The position numbers were made by a program, and so were the translations under genes. The notes beneath the pieces were generated by a model. The model searched no databases. It saw nothing but the letters and a program-made list of their open reading frames with translations, and had not been told where the DNA came from. From Epiperipatus broadwayi (taxonomy: Eukaryota; Onychophora; Udeonychophora; Euonychophora; Peripatidae): a stretch of 64,000 bases of DNA. Numbering within the stretch: position 1 is the stretch's first letter; each line of letters starts with the position of its first letter. Below are positions 11,960-23,584 of this stretch, piece by piece. The stretch covers positions 15,121,490-15,185,489 of the forward strand of contig JAQFVV010012400.1 in assembly GCA_028023455.1 (NCBI GenBank). The letters run 5' to 3'.

Positions 11960-12585
11960 TATCTTTTGTAATTACGCTACTGTCTGTATCTTATTTTGAT
12001 TTCTATAACCTTTACATCACCTTACTGGTTGATCATGGTCAAAAAAAAATTATAATTTGATTTTTTTTTTTTGCCCATTTACATGCTATAACAAAACACT
12101 TTGACCATCTGTACGGATATTCTTTCACACTAAAACGCTCACTCAGCATCAAGTGAATCAATTTCGACAAGTAAAAAAACCATTTACTCTTTTGGGTGGT
12201 AGCAAAGGTTTGGATGAGCCACATTTAATTGGGTTCTACATTTGATATGACTGCTTCTTTGCATGTTGTAATGAAAGAGATACTTCAAATGTCACAATTC
12301 AAAAAAATAAAACAGGCTTGTAAACCATGAAAATGTGTTTATTCAGATTTTTTTTTTGTAAATTCTTTCTACATAATTATGACAAAGGAATTAAGCTAAG
12401 TTAATTTTTTTTGAGTGGGGTATTAAAGTCAACTTAGCAGGCAGGTGATATCCAGCCTTGTGTGAACACTAGGCAGAATAACTATCACCTGATCATTTCA
12501 ATGCCAATTTGTCACTGCTTGCCAACCTTTCAATTTATTGTAGTCTCAATATTGAAGCTATGTTAAAAACTTTAATGAGATACAC
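11960..12585. other. AT-rich spacer, no feature recognised
   Basis: No coding motif. A somewhat GC-richer patch lies near 12425-12545, but no family is recognised. Confidence 0.4.
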
Positions 12586-12589
12586 ACTA

Positions 12590-13000
12590 AGCTGGGAAGA
12601 ATTGACCAATTAATACCAGTGACTTATTTTTAGTAAAAAAATAATATTCTTCCCATTAAAAGAAAGTGCATCTCAGAAATTATATTTATTTTTTATTTTC
12701 TAAGATCAAAGATTAAAAAAACTAAACATTAAAAAAAAAAACATGGTTTAAGATCATAAAGATCATTTCTAGTTTTTTTGTTTACTCTTGGCCAATTTTG
12801 GTTGCATTTTTTTCATTTTCCACTTATTTTATAGTAAATTCAAACTTTAAAATTTTAGTTCTAAAAAAAATCCACATTTGGGAATATATTTTGAAAAAAA
12901 AAATCATTTTTCATCATCGTGCATTGGTATATAGCACAGCCTCCTTTCTCTGGTAAGACAGCTGTCAACTCTGGCCATTGTTCTACAGGCATTTCTAAAT
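12590..13000. repeat. Degenerate dispersed repeat, copy 1
   Basis: Contains a block beginning GGAAGAATTGACCAATTA and a second block with TTGGTATATAGCACAGCC and a CTGTCAACTC end. Both blocks recur in opposite order at 13790-14690, suggesting a decayed tandem or dimeric repeat. No coding capacity. Family unknown. Confidence 0.6.
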
Positions 13001-13789
13001 GTCAAAGTCAGAAATCAAAACAAAATCTTTTACACATTCGTAATGGATTTTGAATGTAAATAAATATATTTATTGTAACTTTTTACATTCATAATTAAGA
13101 TTTTACATTACTTTATTGAAATATAAAATTTGATTTAAAAAAATAAGAAAAATAAGCATGGGAAAGTGACCATTCTTCAAGGCAAATGAATAACATTGAC
13201 CGCTACTAACCGTAATTTTCATATCAAAGACATTTGTTGATAAGAGCAAAATGCAATTATATTTCATAAATTTTTATGGATTTTATAATTACTTTTTACA
13301 GGATATTGACTAATAATGAGTCTATATTTAGATTTTTTATTTAAAATATTTAATTTTAGATCAAGAAAATACAACAGAACTGAATAATCAGATATCATAA
13401 TTTGTAAGAAACGAAAAAAATCACAGGTGTTCATGTAATGATTGTTTGGAATATAATTCTTTTGTTTTACCACTGGCGACTTTTCAAATAGTTTCCTTAT
13501 ATTTTTCTTCAGTTATTAACATTATTTTTAATTTTTCATTACATTTAACCAATTTGTATCTATTTTAGAAGCTGAATTGAAACAATTTTGTGTATTTTAG
13601 ATAAATATTTTAGGAATAGAAACAGACTAAAAATAAAATTGATGAATAATAGTTATCAGATTTTATGTAATGGACCATTACAATAAAAACTTTATACAAG
13701 TTGATGAAACCAGCTAAAAGGTTAACCCCTCACTTGTTAATTGTGTTTAGAATACATCCTGTTTTAAAATCCCATTCACAATTATTGTG

Positions 13790-14690
13790 TTTACTAAACA
13801 TCATTGTGCCAGCTCGTGGCCAAATTTGGTCACACTTTTATCATTTTATGCTTATTTTATAGTAATTTTAAAATTTTAGTTCTAAAAAAATCTGCATTTG
13901 GCAATATATTTTGAAAAAAAAAAAATTTTTTTTTTTCATTGCCATGTATTGGTATATAGCAGGGGTGTCCAACAAGTCAATCATGATCCACTGGTCGATC
14001 GCGAGACCAATTTAACAACAGCTGTCAGGTAACAAGTGAAACAAATTAAGTCAAGATTTTAAAGTTTTTTTGTTATTTTAGTTTTTGTTCTAATTTTTTT
14101 ATTTCAATTCTAGATAGGTGAAGTCCACGAAGTCCGTATCATTACTGAAAATAATATTTTTAATCTTGACTTAATGTAGCTAATTTGAATTAATAAATAT
14201 TGTTAATAATTACTCATGTTGCTTTAACTCTCCTGGACATGAGTTTTTTGGCCCGTTAAAAAATTATTTTTTACTAGGTAGATATATAAAAATAATATGT
14301 ATTTCACACCTCCCTCCATTTAGACTACGCCTATGACAACAAGTTGATCACCTATGACAACAAGTCGATTGCATCACATTTTAAAAATAAAAAGTAGATC
14401 TTATGAACACAAAAGTTGGCCATCCCTGGTATATAGCACAGCCTCTTTTCTCTGGTTGGATGGCTGTCAAGCCATACACCATTAAGACTCAATATAATGA
14501 ATGGGTTAAGAAGTTGGAAAGAATTGTCCAATTAATGCTAACAATTTATTTTTAGGCAAAAAAATTAATATTTTCCCCATTAAAAGAAAATGCATTTCAG
14601 AAGTCATAACTTATTTTTTATTTTCTTGAAGACCAAAGATTAAAAAAAAAATTGAAATTTTTTTCAAGAGACTTTGGATTTTTTTCCTCA
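13790..14690. repeat. Degenerate dispersed repeat, copy 2, split by a hAT MITE
   Basis: The 'GGCCAAATTTGGTCAC ... GGTATATAG' block and the 'GGAAAGAATTGTCCAATTA ... AAAGATTAAAA' block match copy 1. The copy is interrupted exactly within GGTATATAGCACAGCC by the MITE at 13960-14428. Joining the flanks and removing one 8-bp duplicate reconstitutes the copy 1 sequence, so the repeat is older than the MITE. Confidence 0.65.
13960..14428. mobile_element. Nested non-autonomous hAT MITE
   Basis: Begins CAGGGGTGTCCAAC and ends GTTGGCCATCCCTG, imperfect inverted termini of hAT type. The 8-bp direct repeat GTATATAG is perfect on both sides (13952-13959 and 14429-14436). The uninterrupted version of the target exists at about 12925-12945, so this insertion is confirmed by its empty-site counterpart. 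No transposase inside. Confidence 0.93.
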
Positions 14691-15038
14691 GGTAACTAAC
14701 TTATCTAGCTATTCTTAACAAAAGGGTAAAACAATAAGAAATCACTCAAATTCTTTATTGGGAAGTCTGATGAGAATTGCTTACTTTCATCAATTCTTTT
14801 ATGAGGCTGAAGGAGAGACTTATATCAGCAGCAGGTTATTTAGAGGCTGTTATATCTTTTTATTTTAACTACCAAAAGCAATTTTTATATTCCAAAAAAA
14901 AAACTGTTCAATAGAAATAATCTTATACTATACATTAATGTAAAATTTAAATCTGTTAAAATAAATACAGACATTAATTCCAAAATATAACTCAAACAAC
15001 AAAATATGATATATAGATAAATATCAACAAATTATAAA

Positions 15039-15083
15039 TTATCCGAACATTTTCGAAGGCTTACCCTTCATTATCAAGGACAA
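15039..15083 (-). ncRNA. Hammerhead-ribozyme-like fold in PLE 3' region (decayed)
   Basis: On the minus strand the order fits a type I hammerhead: stem I TTGTCC (15083-15078) with GGATAA (15044-15039); core TTGATAAT (15077-15070); stem II GAAGG/CCTTC around GTAAG; GAA (15054-15052); stem III AAT/GTT; and C at 15045 as the predicted cleavage base. Versus the CUGANGA consensus the core has T for C3 and A for G8, so catalysis is doubtful. It lies 114 bp past the stop of the PLE endonuclease. PLEs are known to carry hammerheads in their flanking repeats. Confidence 0.6.
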
Positions 15084-15196
15084 CACAATTTTTTATAATT
15101 TTCAAACAGTATACTAATATGCAAATGTATAAGCTAATATGCAAATAAGGGTTAAAGCGCCTCAGCACGTCACTTCTTTGATAAAGCGTAAAAAGA

Positions 15197-15859
15197 TTAT
15201 CTCTTATTCAATGCGTGCTCGTCCGAAATGATAAAAAATGCCTCCTTAACTTTCCTTCTCAGATCACTTCGTTCCCTACATATAATTTTAGGTTCATCCG
15301 GTTTGCATGCATGACCCGCAGCAATAGCATGCTGTACAAAAATTGACGGGTGGGAATAATCAGCCATAGCTCTATTATATGAATATATATGCTGGGACAA
15401 TCTAACCTGAATGGATGCTTTCGTTTCTCCATAATATGCAGCCTGACAATTGTGTTCTCTGCATGCAATTTTGTAGACTGCCTGTTGTGCATTAATCGGA
15501 GGAATGAAATCTTTAGTATTATTTAAACATCTATTCAAGTTAGGGGGTGATCTAAAACATACACAAAATTCCGAACGGAAGATCTCACACATTTTATCAT
15601 AAATATTACAAATATATGGTAATAAAATCCTAGGTTTATCTTGCTGTCTAATCCGATTATGCCTTCTTTTGAATTTCACAATTATCTTATTAATAATCAG
15701 AGGGTTATATTGGGCCTTAATAAGATCATTTCTGTAAATTTCTATGTTGTTTCTCTTGTCATTTTCAAAACTACACAGACAGTCATTTCTATATAAAAAT
15801 GATTTGAGGTCAGCAAATTTATGAATCTCAGGTGTATTTGATGAATGATGTATATACAT
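15197..15859 (-). pseudogene. Penelope-like element, C-terminal GIY-YIG endonuclease fragment
   Basis: A 220-residue open stretch matches the region after the RT domain of Penelope-like elements: a linker with LLPYICNIYDKMCEIF, then a GIY-YIG nuclease. Visible nuclease signatures are AVYKIACREHNC, YYGET, RLSQH, a later FVQHA...GH, ERSDLRRKVKEAFFI and a terminal ALNKR. These correspond to the two tyrosines, arginine, histidine, glutamate and asparagine expected in the active site. The RT domain is missing upstream, where a different repeat begins near 15900, so this is a truncated copy even though the nuclease frame is still open. Confidence 0.85.
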
Positions 15860-15894
15860 TAATATCTAATCTTTTTTTAAAGAAAAATCCAGCC

Positions 15895-16310
15895 ATAATG
15901 AATTAGTGGAAACTCTACTTGTCTAAGTAGTGACTGTTTTCAATGATTACTTACAAACCTATTTAGCCTTGATCATTATTACACTTATTTAAATAATACT
16001 TTGGGTGTAATTTGAAATTTATAATTGCAGTTTGTAATGTTATAATTGACTATTTATTAGTCTTCATTCAGAACAGGTTATATTTATCTGTTTAAAGAGG
16101 TTTATTTAAACTTCTTTATATCAATAATTTTTTAATCTCTGTGGTTAAGTTGCAATCTTTAGTGTCTATATAAATATACTGACCATTAATAAAGGTGGGA
16201 TTCCATCTTTTTTGTTAAAAGGAGGTTGCCTTGACAACAGTTTGAAATTATTGATTGCTATTGATATTGTCTAAGCATTGACTGATTTTTAATGACAAAC
16301 ATATACATAC
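15895..16310 (+). repeat. Dispersed repeat of about 350 bp, partial dimer (copy 1)
   Basis: Matches 36865-37260 in the same orientation over most of its length (shared blocks include TTTATTTAAACTTCTTT and CTCTGTGGT...AAGTTGCAATCTTTA). The first 45 bp or so recur at the end (GTCTAAGTAGTGACTG near 15920 and GTCTAAGCATTGACTG near 16269), so each locus holds slightly more than one unit of a head-to-tail repeat. No ORF. It abuts the PLE fragment, so it could be a terminal repeat of a PLE, but that is inference. Confidence 0.7.
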
Positions 16311-17210
16311 AACATATAAATTCTTACTAGAAAATTTTCTAAAAGAAAGCTAATTTATAACACATTCCTCTGAGATTTTCTTTTTTATTTTAACATGCCA
16401 AAAGAAAATGAATTTTTACTTCCCCAAATGAGCTATTACACTCATAATTCTACAGGATAGATAAATTTGTTTAAATTTATGGTCATTCTGGAAATATTTC
16501 AATAAATGAGTTTTATTGTATTAAAATAATAATAATACATTTTTTCTGCAAATCATTTATATGTAACATTAATTGTGTCTATAGAATAGAATAAGAAAAA
16601 AATAATAAAGGTATTGGAAAAACACATACCAAAATCACATATAATTTCAAACATTAAATTAATAGGATATAAATCTATGCATCAGGACATATGTCTCTCC
16701 AAGATTATTCACAAAGTGAGCCAATTGTCATCCATTCAGATTTGAATCCCATCATGCTAGTGCTTTCTATCTATTTTTCAGTTGTATATCCCTAGTCAGT
16801 CCACTTCTGCACCCATCACATTAGACCAATGTTTGTAATTAGCACAAGTAATATTATTTCAAATTCATATATTGTAATTATGAATAAACAGCCCAATAAT
16901 ACGATTAAAAAACAATGTAATAATAAGAGAAACAGACAGTGCATATATAATTACTTTCAAAATATAAAAGGGATACAATGAATTCATGCAAATACATCAA
17001 AAATTACATTTAAAAAACAAACTATATTTATTAACTGACATATATCTGCCTTTTATTTAATCATTATTCTTCATTATTATTATTTATATATCCTTAATGT
17101 TTTAATTTATAACCCAGTTGAAAATTGCTGCTTTATACATGTAAAACTTTAAATCTGAAGGATTAAATATATATGATTAAAATGATGACAAAACATTTGG
17201 AATTACCATG
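16311..17210. other. AT-rich spacer, no feature recognised
   Basis: Simple AT-rich sequence with a modestly GC-richer patch near 16680-16830. No motif, repeat or ORF of note. Confidence 0.4.
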
Positions 17211-17371
17211 AGACAAGTATAAGAGAATCATTATATGTGATATGTTGGACTATTTCCATCATTTATGAGTGAATGTTGAATGTATAGAAAATTTTAAACT
17301 TTATTTAAACTTTCCAAATACAAACAACTTGTTAGTAATAACACACAAATAGGCAATACAGGTTAGTAATT

Positions 17372-17416
17372 ACACAATGTTTCGAGTAGTATTATTCTCC
17401 ACTCTTCTTCAGGTGT
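17372..17416 (-). ncRNA. Hammerhead-like motif, left arm of palindrome (decayed)
   Basis: Minus strand: ACAC, then CTGAAGA, one extra A, stem II GAGTGG/CTACTC, intact GAAA, then a CATT where the right arm has CGTT, then GTGT. Stem I is ACAC/GTGT. The G-to-A change in stem III looks like CpG decay. Together the two arms imply an ancestor with both GAAA and CGTT. Confidence 0.5.
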
Positions 17417-17539
17417 TGCTGGCCTATATGCACAGTGACAATATTCGCTTAGAAGTCAATTGAACTCACACCTTTAGATTCTTGTATATCGAATTTAAGG
17501 CAAATGCTCTACCAACTGAGATATTCTGGGTTGTTTGAC

Positions 17540-17620
17540 AGAATAGCTCAGTTGGTAGAGCGTTTGCCTTAAATTCGATATACAAGAATCTAAAGGTGAG
17601 AGTTCAACTTCTAAGCGAAT
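17540..17620 (+). repeat. tRNA-like head, non-functional
   Basis: AGCTCAGTTGGTAGAGC is a canonical tRNA D-arm and A box. About 40 nt later GAGAGTTCAACTT stands where the T arm should be. The anticodon region is displaced by a GATATACAAGAATC segment and no acceptor stem closes. An inverted copy lies at about 17455-17527. I treat it as a SINE head, not a tRNA gene. Confidence 0.65.
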
Positions 17621-17646
17621 ATTGTCACTATGTATATAGGCCAGCA

Positions 17647-17691
17647 ACACCTGAAGAAGAGTGGAGAATAATACTACTCAAAACGTTGTGT
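17647..17691 (+). ncRNA. Hammerhead-like motif, right arm of palindrome (decayed)
   Basis: Stem I ACAC (17647-17650) with GTGT (17688-17691); core CTGAAGA (17651-17657); an extra A; stem II GAGTGG (17659-17664) with CTACTC (17674-17679); A80-A82 where GAA is expected; stem III AC/GT; and T at 17687 as the predicted cleavage base. The lost G12 (CTCG to CTCA) again fits CpG decay and should abolish activity. Confidence 0.5.
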
Positions 17692-17976
17692 AATTACTAC
17701 CTGTATTGTCTATTTGTGTGTTATTACTAACAAGTTGTTTGTATTTGGAAAGTTTAAATAAAGTTTAAAATTTTCTATACATTCAACATTCACTCATAAA
17801 TGATGGAAATAGTCCAACATATCACATCTTATAATATACCATCATTACAAACCTTCAGACAAATAGTAAGAGAATCATATTTATTTAATTGATAATCTTC
17901 CCATCAGCAAAAAAAATTACATTATATAGTCAATATGATTGTGAAAAATATTTATTAGTAGAAATTACTTTTAACA

Positions 17977-18745
17977 GTGAAACAAAAAAATTTTCAAAAT
18001 TTTTTATTTGATTGTGTACTTCATCCATCTCATGTATGGGCTTTACAATTTCTTGGGATTCAGTTTAAGACTCCAACTGTCCATTTACTACCCCCTCTTC
18101 TAAAAATACTTCCAACCCAGCTCTATTCCAGTTTCTTAATTCTTTCAATGATGTCAATAGTACATGTTTGTTCTCTCACTTACATACTTACTTTAATCCC
18201 TGCATATATCTCTCCATATTTTGCTGAGTCCTACTTTCTTACATTTATCTGATAACTCTTGAAATATTTCTTGAAGATCTGAAGCATTATTTGCAAAAAT
18301 AATCACATCATTTGCAAAATCTAGACCACACAAACAATCTCCATTTACTTTTACTCTCTTAGCTTCTCATTTTAATCCACAAAATACTTCTTGTAACCTG
18401 TTATAAAAAGTTTTGGAGATGTGGTATCATCTTGTAGTATACCTTTCTCAATGTTAATATTCTTAGTGTCATTGTGTAATCTAATTATTGCTATTGCATT
18501 TTGATAAATTATTTATAATATAGTGATATTCCGAGTTTATATCTTGATAATATAATGCTTTACTCACTGTATGAAAATGCTTATAGAATCAAATGCCTTT
18601 TCATAAATTACCAATGCAAAGCATAATGGCAATTCATAATTCATTGGGCCTTTCAATAATTTCTCTCAATACTTGGATTGATCTATTGAGTTAAACTGAC
18701 TTTTAAACCCATTTTGTTCTTTTGTTTGGTTGAGAAATGTATTCT
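17977..18745 (-). pseudogene. RTE-like LINE fragment, 5'-truncated
   Basis: On the minus strand this is a decayed copy of the LINE at 5.1-8.4 kb. Near 18740 it reads NGFKSQFNSIDQ (intact copy AGFKSGFSTIDH), then YEKAFDSI near 18600, and near 18000-18060 the C-terminal segment RPHMRWMDEVH. It has many stops and a central gap, and lacks the endonuclease domain and the 3' trinucleotide tail. Confidence 0.8.
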
Positions 18746-19985
18746 AGTATTAATACTACTACTAATAAATATTAATTGTAAAATAATTAAAAAAACAGAA
18801 TAGCATCAAATATATTTACAAGTAAGAATTAAAGCAAAAAATCTGTAGAAATACTTAAAATTAAAAAGATTCAAAAGCTAACCACATATTTATGTCCATA
18901 TATGCAATTAAAACTATATCACACTGTTACAATCATTAGATTAATTAAAACCATAGCAATAAATAGATTAGCAAATTTCAGGACCACTGTAAACTATCAT
19001 GTAAATAATTACTCCATAAAATAAAGAACAGCAAGTATATAGATACAGACTGCCAAACAGAACTCCAAAATCTTCTTGATCAGCAACTGAAGTTACTATG
19101 TAGAAGTCAAAAGAAAGAAAACAGAAAATGAGATTACTAATGGCATATAATGGATTGCATTCTAGAACCATTCACTTTGCAGATATGTTAGGGGTATAGA
19201 GATTGGTTAAAAAAAAACATGATTTCCAGTATTATTGTATAAGCCTTACAAGAAAGTGGTTTGTTTGCAACAATTTATATATTTATATTGTAAAGTAAAT
19301 GAGGCATCTATATATTGATTTAACTTGAATTTTCTCATAATAAAATAAATAATTATCAAAGTATATTACTTAACAGAGAAACCAGTTATATTTTCTAATT
19401 ATCTTCACCTGAATCAATGTGGTTGATTATTTAGCAACACATCAGGGACAGGTATATTTACAGTGATGAGAACAACATTTCACTAGTGATAAGCATATAG
19501 AGCAATTAGGAATGATGGCAAACATATAAAGGCTTCTAGCCACACATATTGAATATTATCTTATTAATAAATTTACAACAAATGTAAAAAGAACATAGTT
19601 GATTGTTTCAAAAATGCATATTTTTTTGTAGTTTTATTGGAGTTTATATAAAGCAATAAATGTAAAAATGTAGATCAAGATTTTCAAACTCTTAAATTCA
19701 TTAATTCCATTTACCATAATTAGTGTATTTAATTAACATTATTGCACTTGAGCTGACAAGAGAAACATTAATAGTCTTAACAGAGGAGGGTTTCTGCATA
19801 TTCTTAGAAATATTTTAGATTAATCATGTATATGAAAAAGACTTTCTTATCTTGTTTTTTTAATTTCTTTCACTTTTGAAAAAAATCCAAAAATATGTAT
19901 GTCTAAAACATTTCCAAACTTAATGACGAATAGTATATAAGACTATTACAACAATTCAACAACAAACAAATCATTAGAAAGTACA
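18746..19985. other. AT-rich spacer, no feature recognised
   Basis: AT-rich sequence with an isolated somewhat GC-richer part near 18960-19180 that has no recognisable coding content on either strand. Confidence 0.4.
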
Positions 19986-19999
19986 GATATTGGTTCTTA

Positions 20000-20662
20000 G
20001 AACCCAAGTTTTTGGATTTTCTACTAAAACTCAATCTCAAAGCTCTCCCCACAAATCCTACAAAAGAGGTACCTCAAAAATAGACCAATCTGCCAATTAT
20101 GTCAGAAGGCCAATGAAACCACTGAACACACCATATTTCACTGTCACACCTTTACAGAGTCACTGGAACACAATAACCTATTTATCCAGATCAAACAACC
20201 CCCCCCCACTTTTATCCCTTTCAAGCAACATCAAAAGTGGATTGTTCCCTTTGATCAGAATTGGAACATTTCTACTCTTTACAATCTGATCAATCAGGTA
20301 CAAACTCATCTTTAACAATGAAACAATTAACAACCAAGAACTTTTCCTTAATTTAATAAAGAAAATTAAAAACAGAGACAGTACTCTTGAGCCTCCGGAT
20401 ATCTTTGCAGCAACCTGGAACCTCATAGACATTCCAATCAAACCATAGGTTTGAAGCAAATAGATTACCATTGTAAATAGCATAGTCTTACAAAACTTTT
20501 ACACTACCCAAGACACCTTATGGAATTAATCACCTGCAAACAATTAAAATAGTTACCAAATGACATAATAATGTATCTCATATACTTTCAAATTCCAATA
20601 TGTATACCCTGTATCATATCAAATCAGATTACAAATAAAGATTTTATTTAATAAAAAAAAAA
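20000..20662 (+). pseudogene. 3' end of a poly(A) LINE with C-terminal cysteine motif
   Basis: One frame reads NRPICQLCQKANETTEHTIF then HCHTF, a CxxC...H...C motif as found at the C-terminus of several LINE ORF2 proteins. Further on, in other frames, come IKKIKNRDSTLEPPDIFAAT and WNLIDIPIKP before a stop. The unit ends with AATAAA and a poly(A) run at about 20649-20662. A homologous but diverged 3' end lies at 63.14-63.77 kb on the other strand. Frameshifts and stops show it is dead; the RT domain is absent. Confidence 0.7.
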
Positions 20663-21060
20663 AAAATCTTCCATATTGCTTTGACTTGATTAAAATATCA
20701 ATTTTCCTTTATTTTAAAAGAACTGAATTTTGTTTTAAAAAAATATATAATCAGGCAAGGAAATGAATCTTGAGAGTCTTCAAAATTAATAGTTCACACT
20801 TGCGCAATAAATCGATATTATTTTAATCAAACTGTTATTTAAATTTGATAATAGCCATTACAAAAAAAAAAATCAATAATTTGAAAGTAATTCTAATATG
20901 AATAACTAGCCCCTCTTGGAAACCAATTTTCTTAAAAAAAAAAAAATGCAACGATTAATTTGAAAAGACAAAATTAATGGTTTTCAAATATTCTTTTAAT
21001 AATTAAAAACTACCTATGTAACAATTACAGAGTGTGTTTATATATAATCATAATCCAATG
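20663..21060. other. AT-rich spacer
   Basis: Homopolymer-rich spacer between two LINE remnants. Nothing further recognised. Confidence 0.4.
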
Positions 21061-21064
21061 ACAA

Positions 21065-23325
21065 AATTATCATCATCATTTTCAATCATTATCAGTTCAC
21101 TGCAGGATAGTTTCCTCAAGTTTAATCCAGTTTCTCCAATCTATAGATTTTCTACTTACCATTACATGACCACCAATTTTTTGTGCTCACCCAATCTGTT
21201 AATACAATAGCAACTTTCTTAATACAGCATTGCCACTGAATGCAAGTCATAGTAATCAATGGAATTTTATGCACGAATCTTCTAACATCTATGGCTTGCA
21301 TCAGGTGGAAATATTATAAGGAATGTTAGACTTCCTACTTCAGAGCATACCAGCAAACTTCCTTATTTCTTCTATTCATTTCACAATAAGTCTTTTTTGA
21401 GATTTTTTACAATATCTTTGAATTTAGTTTAAAATTTCAACTATTTATTTATTATCATCTCTTAGCAACATGTCCAATCCAGCTTCATTTCAACTTCTTA
21501 ATTCTTTCAATGGTGTCAGTGACACCTATTTATTCCTTCATCAAATATGTCACTATTGATACCTTCTTGTTATTCCCAACATACATCTATCCATACCCAC
21601 ATATTTCATTTTAATACTAAATTATTTCTATCAAAATCACTCTACCAAAAATTAATTCTATGTTTAAGTTCAATCATTATGTTTCAAACTGTAATAATAA
21701 TTTGACCAAGATATTTAAAGTTATTAACTTCTAATTTATCATTACTTTTTTTTTTTAAAAAATTCATTGAATATTACTTTAATCTTTTTATTTATTTTTA
21801 ATCCTACCTTCTTACTTTTATCTGCGAACTCTTGCAACATTTTCCTGATGCTCTGACACATTATTTGAAAAAACACCCGCATCAACTGCAAAATCTATTT
21901 GACCTAAACAAAATAATCTTCATATATTTTTATTCCTCCTATCTTCCCCTTTTAATCCACAAAAAACTTGTCAAACTGCAGTAAAATGTTTTGGAGATAT
22001 GAAATCAATCTATCATACACTCTTGTTAATCTTCTTAATATTACTTTGTAATCTAATCACTGCTGTTAATTCTGATAAATATTCTTTAGAATATGAAAAT
22101 ATCATGTATCTATATATTGATGGTCAAAAGATGTGCCTTTTCATAATTTACAAATTCAAAGCATAATGGCAACTAATATTCATTACTCCTCTCTATAACT
22201 TCTCTCAATATTTTGATGTGATACACTGTGCTAAAGCTACTTCAAATCTAGTTTGTTACTTTGAGTAGTCACAATCCAAAGTTTGCTATTGATGAGTTGT
22301 AATTATGTAGGTAAATTTTTTACATAAAATAAATATAAAACTGACAGATCTGTAATTTCTTGTATCTTCTTTATTACCCTTTTAAAATAACATTATTACA
22401 ATTGCATTCTTCCAATCACTTTGGTATATCTTTATCATGTAGACATTTGGTATGTAGTTTTGCTAACAATTTTTCTATTTCATCACATGCTTCTTTTAAT
22501 ATTTCAATAATAATTTCATCATTTTCTAAAGCTTTTTCCTTCTTTATAGATTTAATTACATATCTCAACTCTTCACTTAACGTGCTTACAAATTCAGAAG
22601 ATAGGGTAATTATAGTGGTTATTGTATTTATTTGTTCTTTATTATTATGTAATTCTTTTAATTTCTTTTATATATTTCATAATTTCATCACTCTTTCCAA
22701 TAATAATTACATATTTTCTTCTTATTACTCAAATAACTTTTCCATTTTAAAATTTTTATTCTCTTCTATGGCTTGCCTTGCCAATTCTAAATTATATTTT
22801 CTTATATCATTATTAAATCTCTTTCCTAACATTTTACAGAGTTCCAAATAATCAATCCAGTTTAAATGGATTTAAAAATATTTTCATATTCCTTCTTTTC
22901 TTCTTAAATACTTTTTTTGTTTAAGTTATAAATTTACTGGTGAGTTAATGTTTTTTATATCAACTGTTTTTATTATAGTTCTTAGTAGAGTGTCAGTTAC
23001 ATTTTTACAGACTTTGGATAAGTCTGAATTATTTTTAAAATCTACCAATTACTTTAGATAGCAAGTTCTAATTTAAATTAACTGAAGTATTTTTGAAGAT
23101 TCAAAATATCAGTTGTCAATAATGTCTTTTAAATTTTTTTTGTTTTTGTAGTTTTACCTTAACACATATTTTACATCTCAATAATTTAATGATCACCTCA
23201 TGTGTTGAATCTATTATGAACATTACAATCCAATTTTAATGTACCTTCATTTTTGCTTCCATATCCATTTCTATTTAGCACTTTTCACAAAATTATATAT
23301 TATTTTGTTTAATGGTGGATATGAC
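21065..23325 (-). pseudogene. Decayed longer RTE-like LINE copy
   Basis: Starts at the low-coordinate end with the complement of the LINE 3' tail (CATCATCAT...TTATCAGTTCACTGCAGGAT). Continues on the minus strand through RT segments to the endonuclease domain near 23270, where it reads KNEGTLKLDC (intact copy PNEGTAELDY), with FCEKC just upstream (intact copy FFEKN). Many stops and frameshifts. It is the oldest-looking of the three copies in the window and lacks the first part of the endonuclease. Confidence 0.8.
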
Positions 23326-23584
23326 ATCTAAGCCAATGTCATATGCTAATCAAATGGTAATGTACAAACACACTGAGGATAATTAATTACTAGGTTATCA
23401 TTCTTTAGATGAACAGCTTATAATCTATTTCTATAACTGTTATCATTTATTTCAACTATTTAAAATTAAAATAACATTATCAAATACTGCTATTAATAAT
23501 ACTGTATTACAATTCTTGTGTATATATGTGATTATTAATATAAATAATAAAAAGTAGAAAAATGGAACAGAATATTATCTATAT

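Larger units (their letters stand above)
17235..17827. mobile_element. Palindrome of two head-to-head tRNA-like/PLE-tailed elements
   Basis: Arms of about 290 bp (17235-17527 and 17539-17827) are inverted copies with few mismatches and a spacer of about 11 bp. Each arm, read outward from the centre, has a tRNA-like head (AGCTCAGTTGGTAGAGC, then GAGTTCAA as a weak B box), a linker with GCGAATATTGTCACT, a hammerhead-like motif, and an AT-rich tail with AATAAA. Imperfect direct repeats of about 22 bp flank the whole (AGACAAGTATAAGAGAATCAT near 17211; AGACAAATAGTAAGAGAATC near 17859), suggesting one insertion event. This looks like a tRNA-derived SINE using a Penelope-type tail, inserted as an inverted dimer. 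Confidence 0.75.

Noticed and set aside
14767-14815. CTGATGA followed by a perfect 6-bp stem (GAATTG/CAATTC), looking like another hammerhead
   Set aside because: The invariant GAAA is replaced by TTTTA and no stem III or cleavage triplet follows. Likely chance or too decayed to support.
17540-17620. Functional tRNA gene
   Set aside because: A good A box but no closing acceptor stem, a disrupted anticodon arm and a weak B box; embedded in a repeated element.
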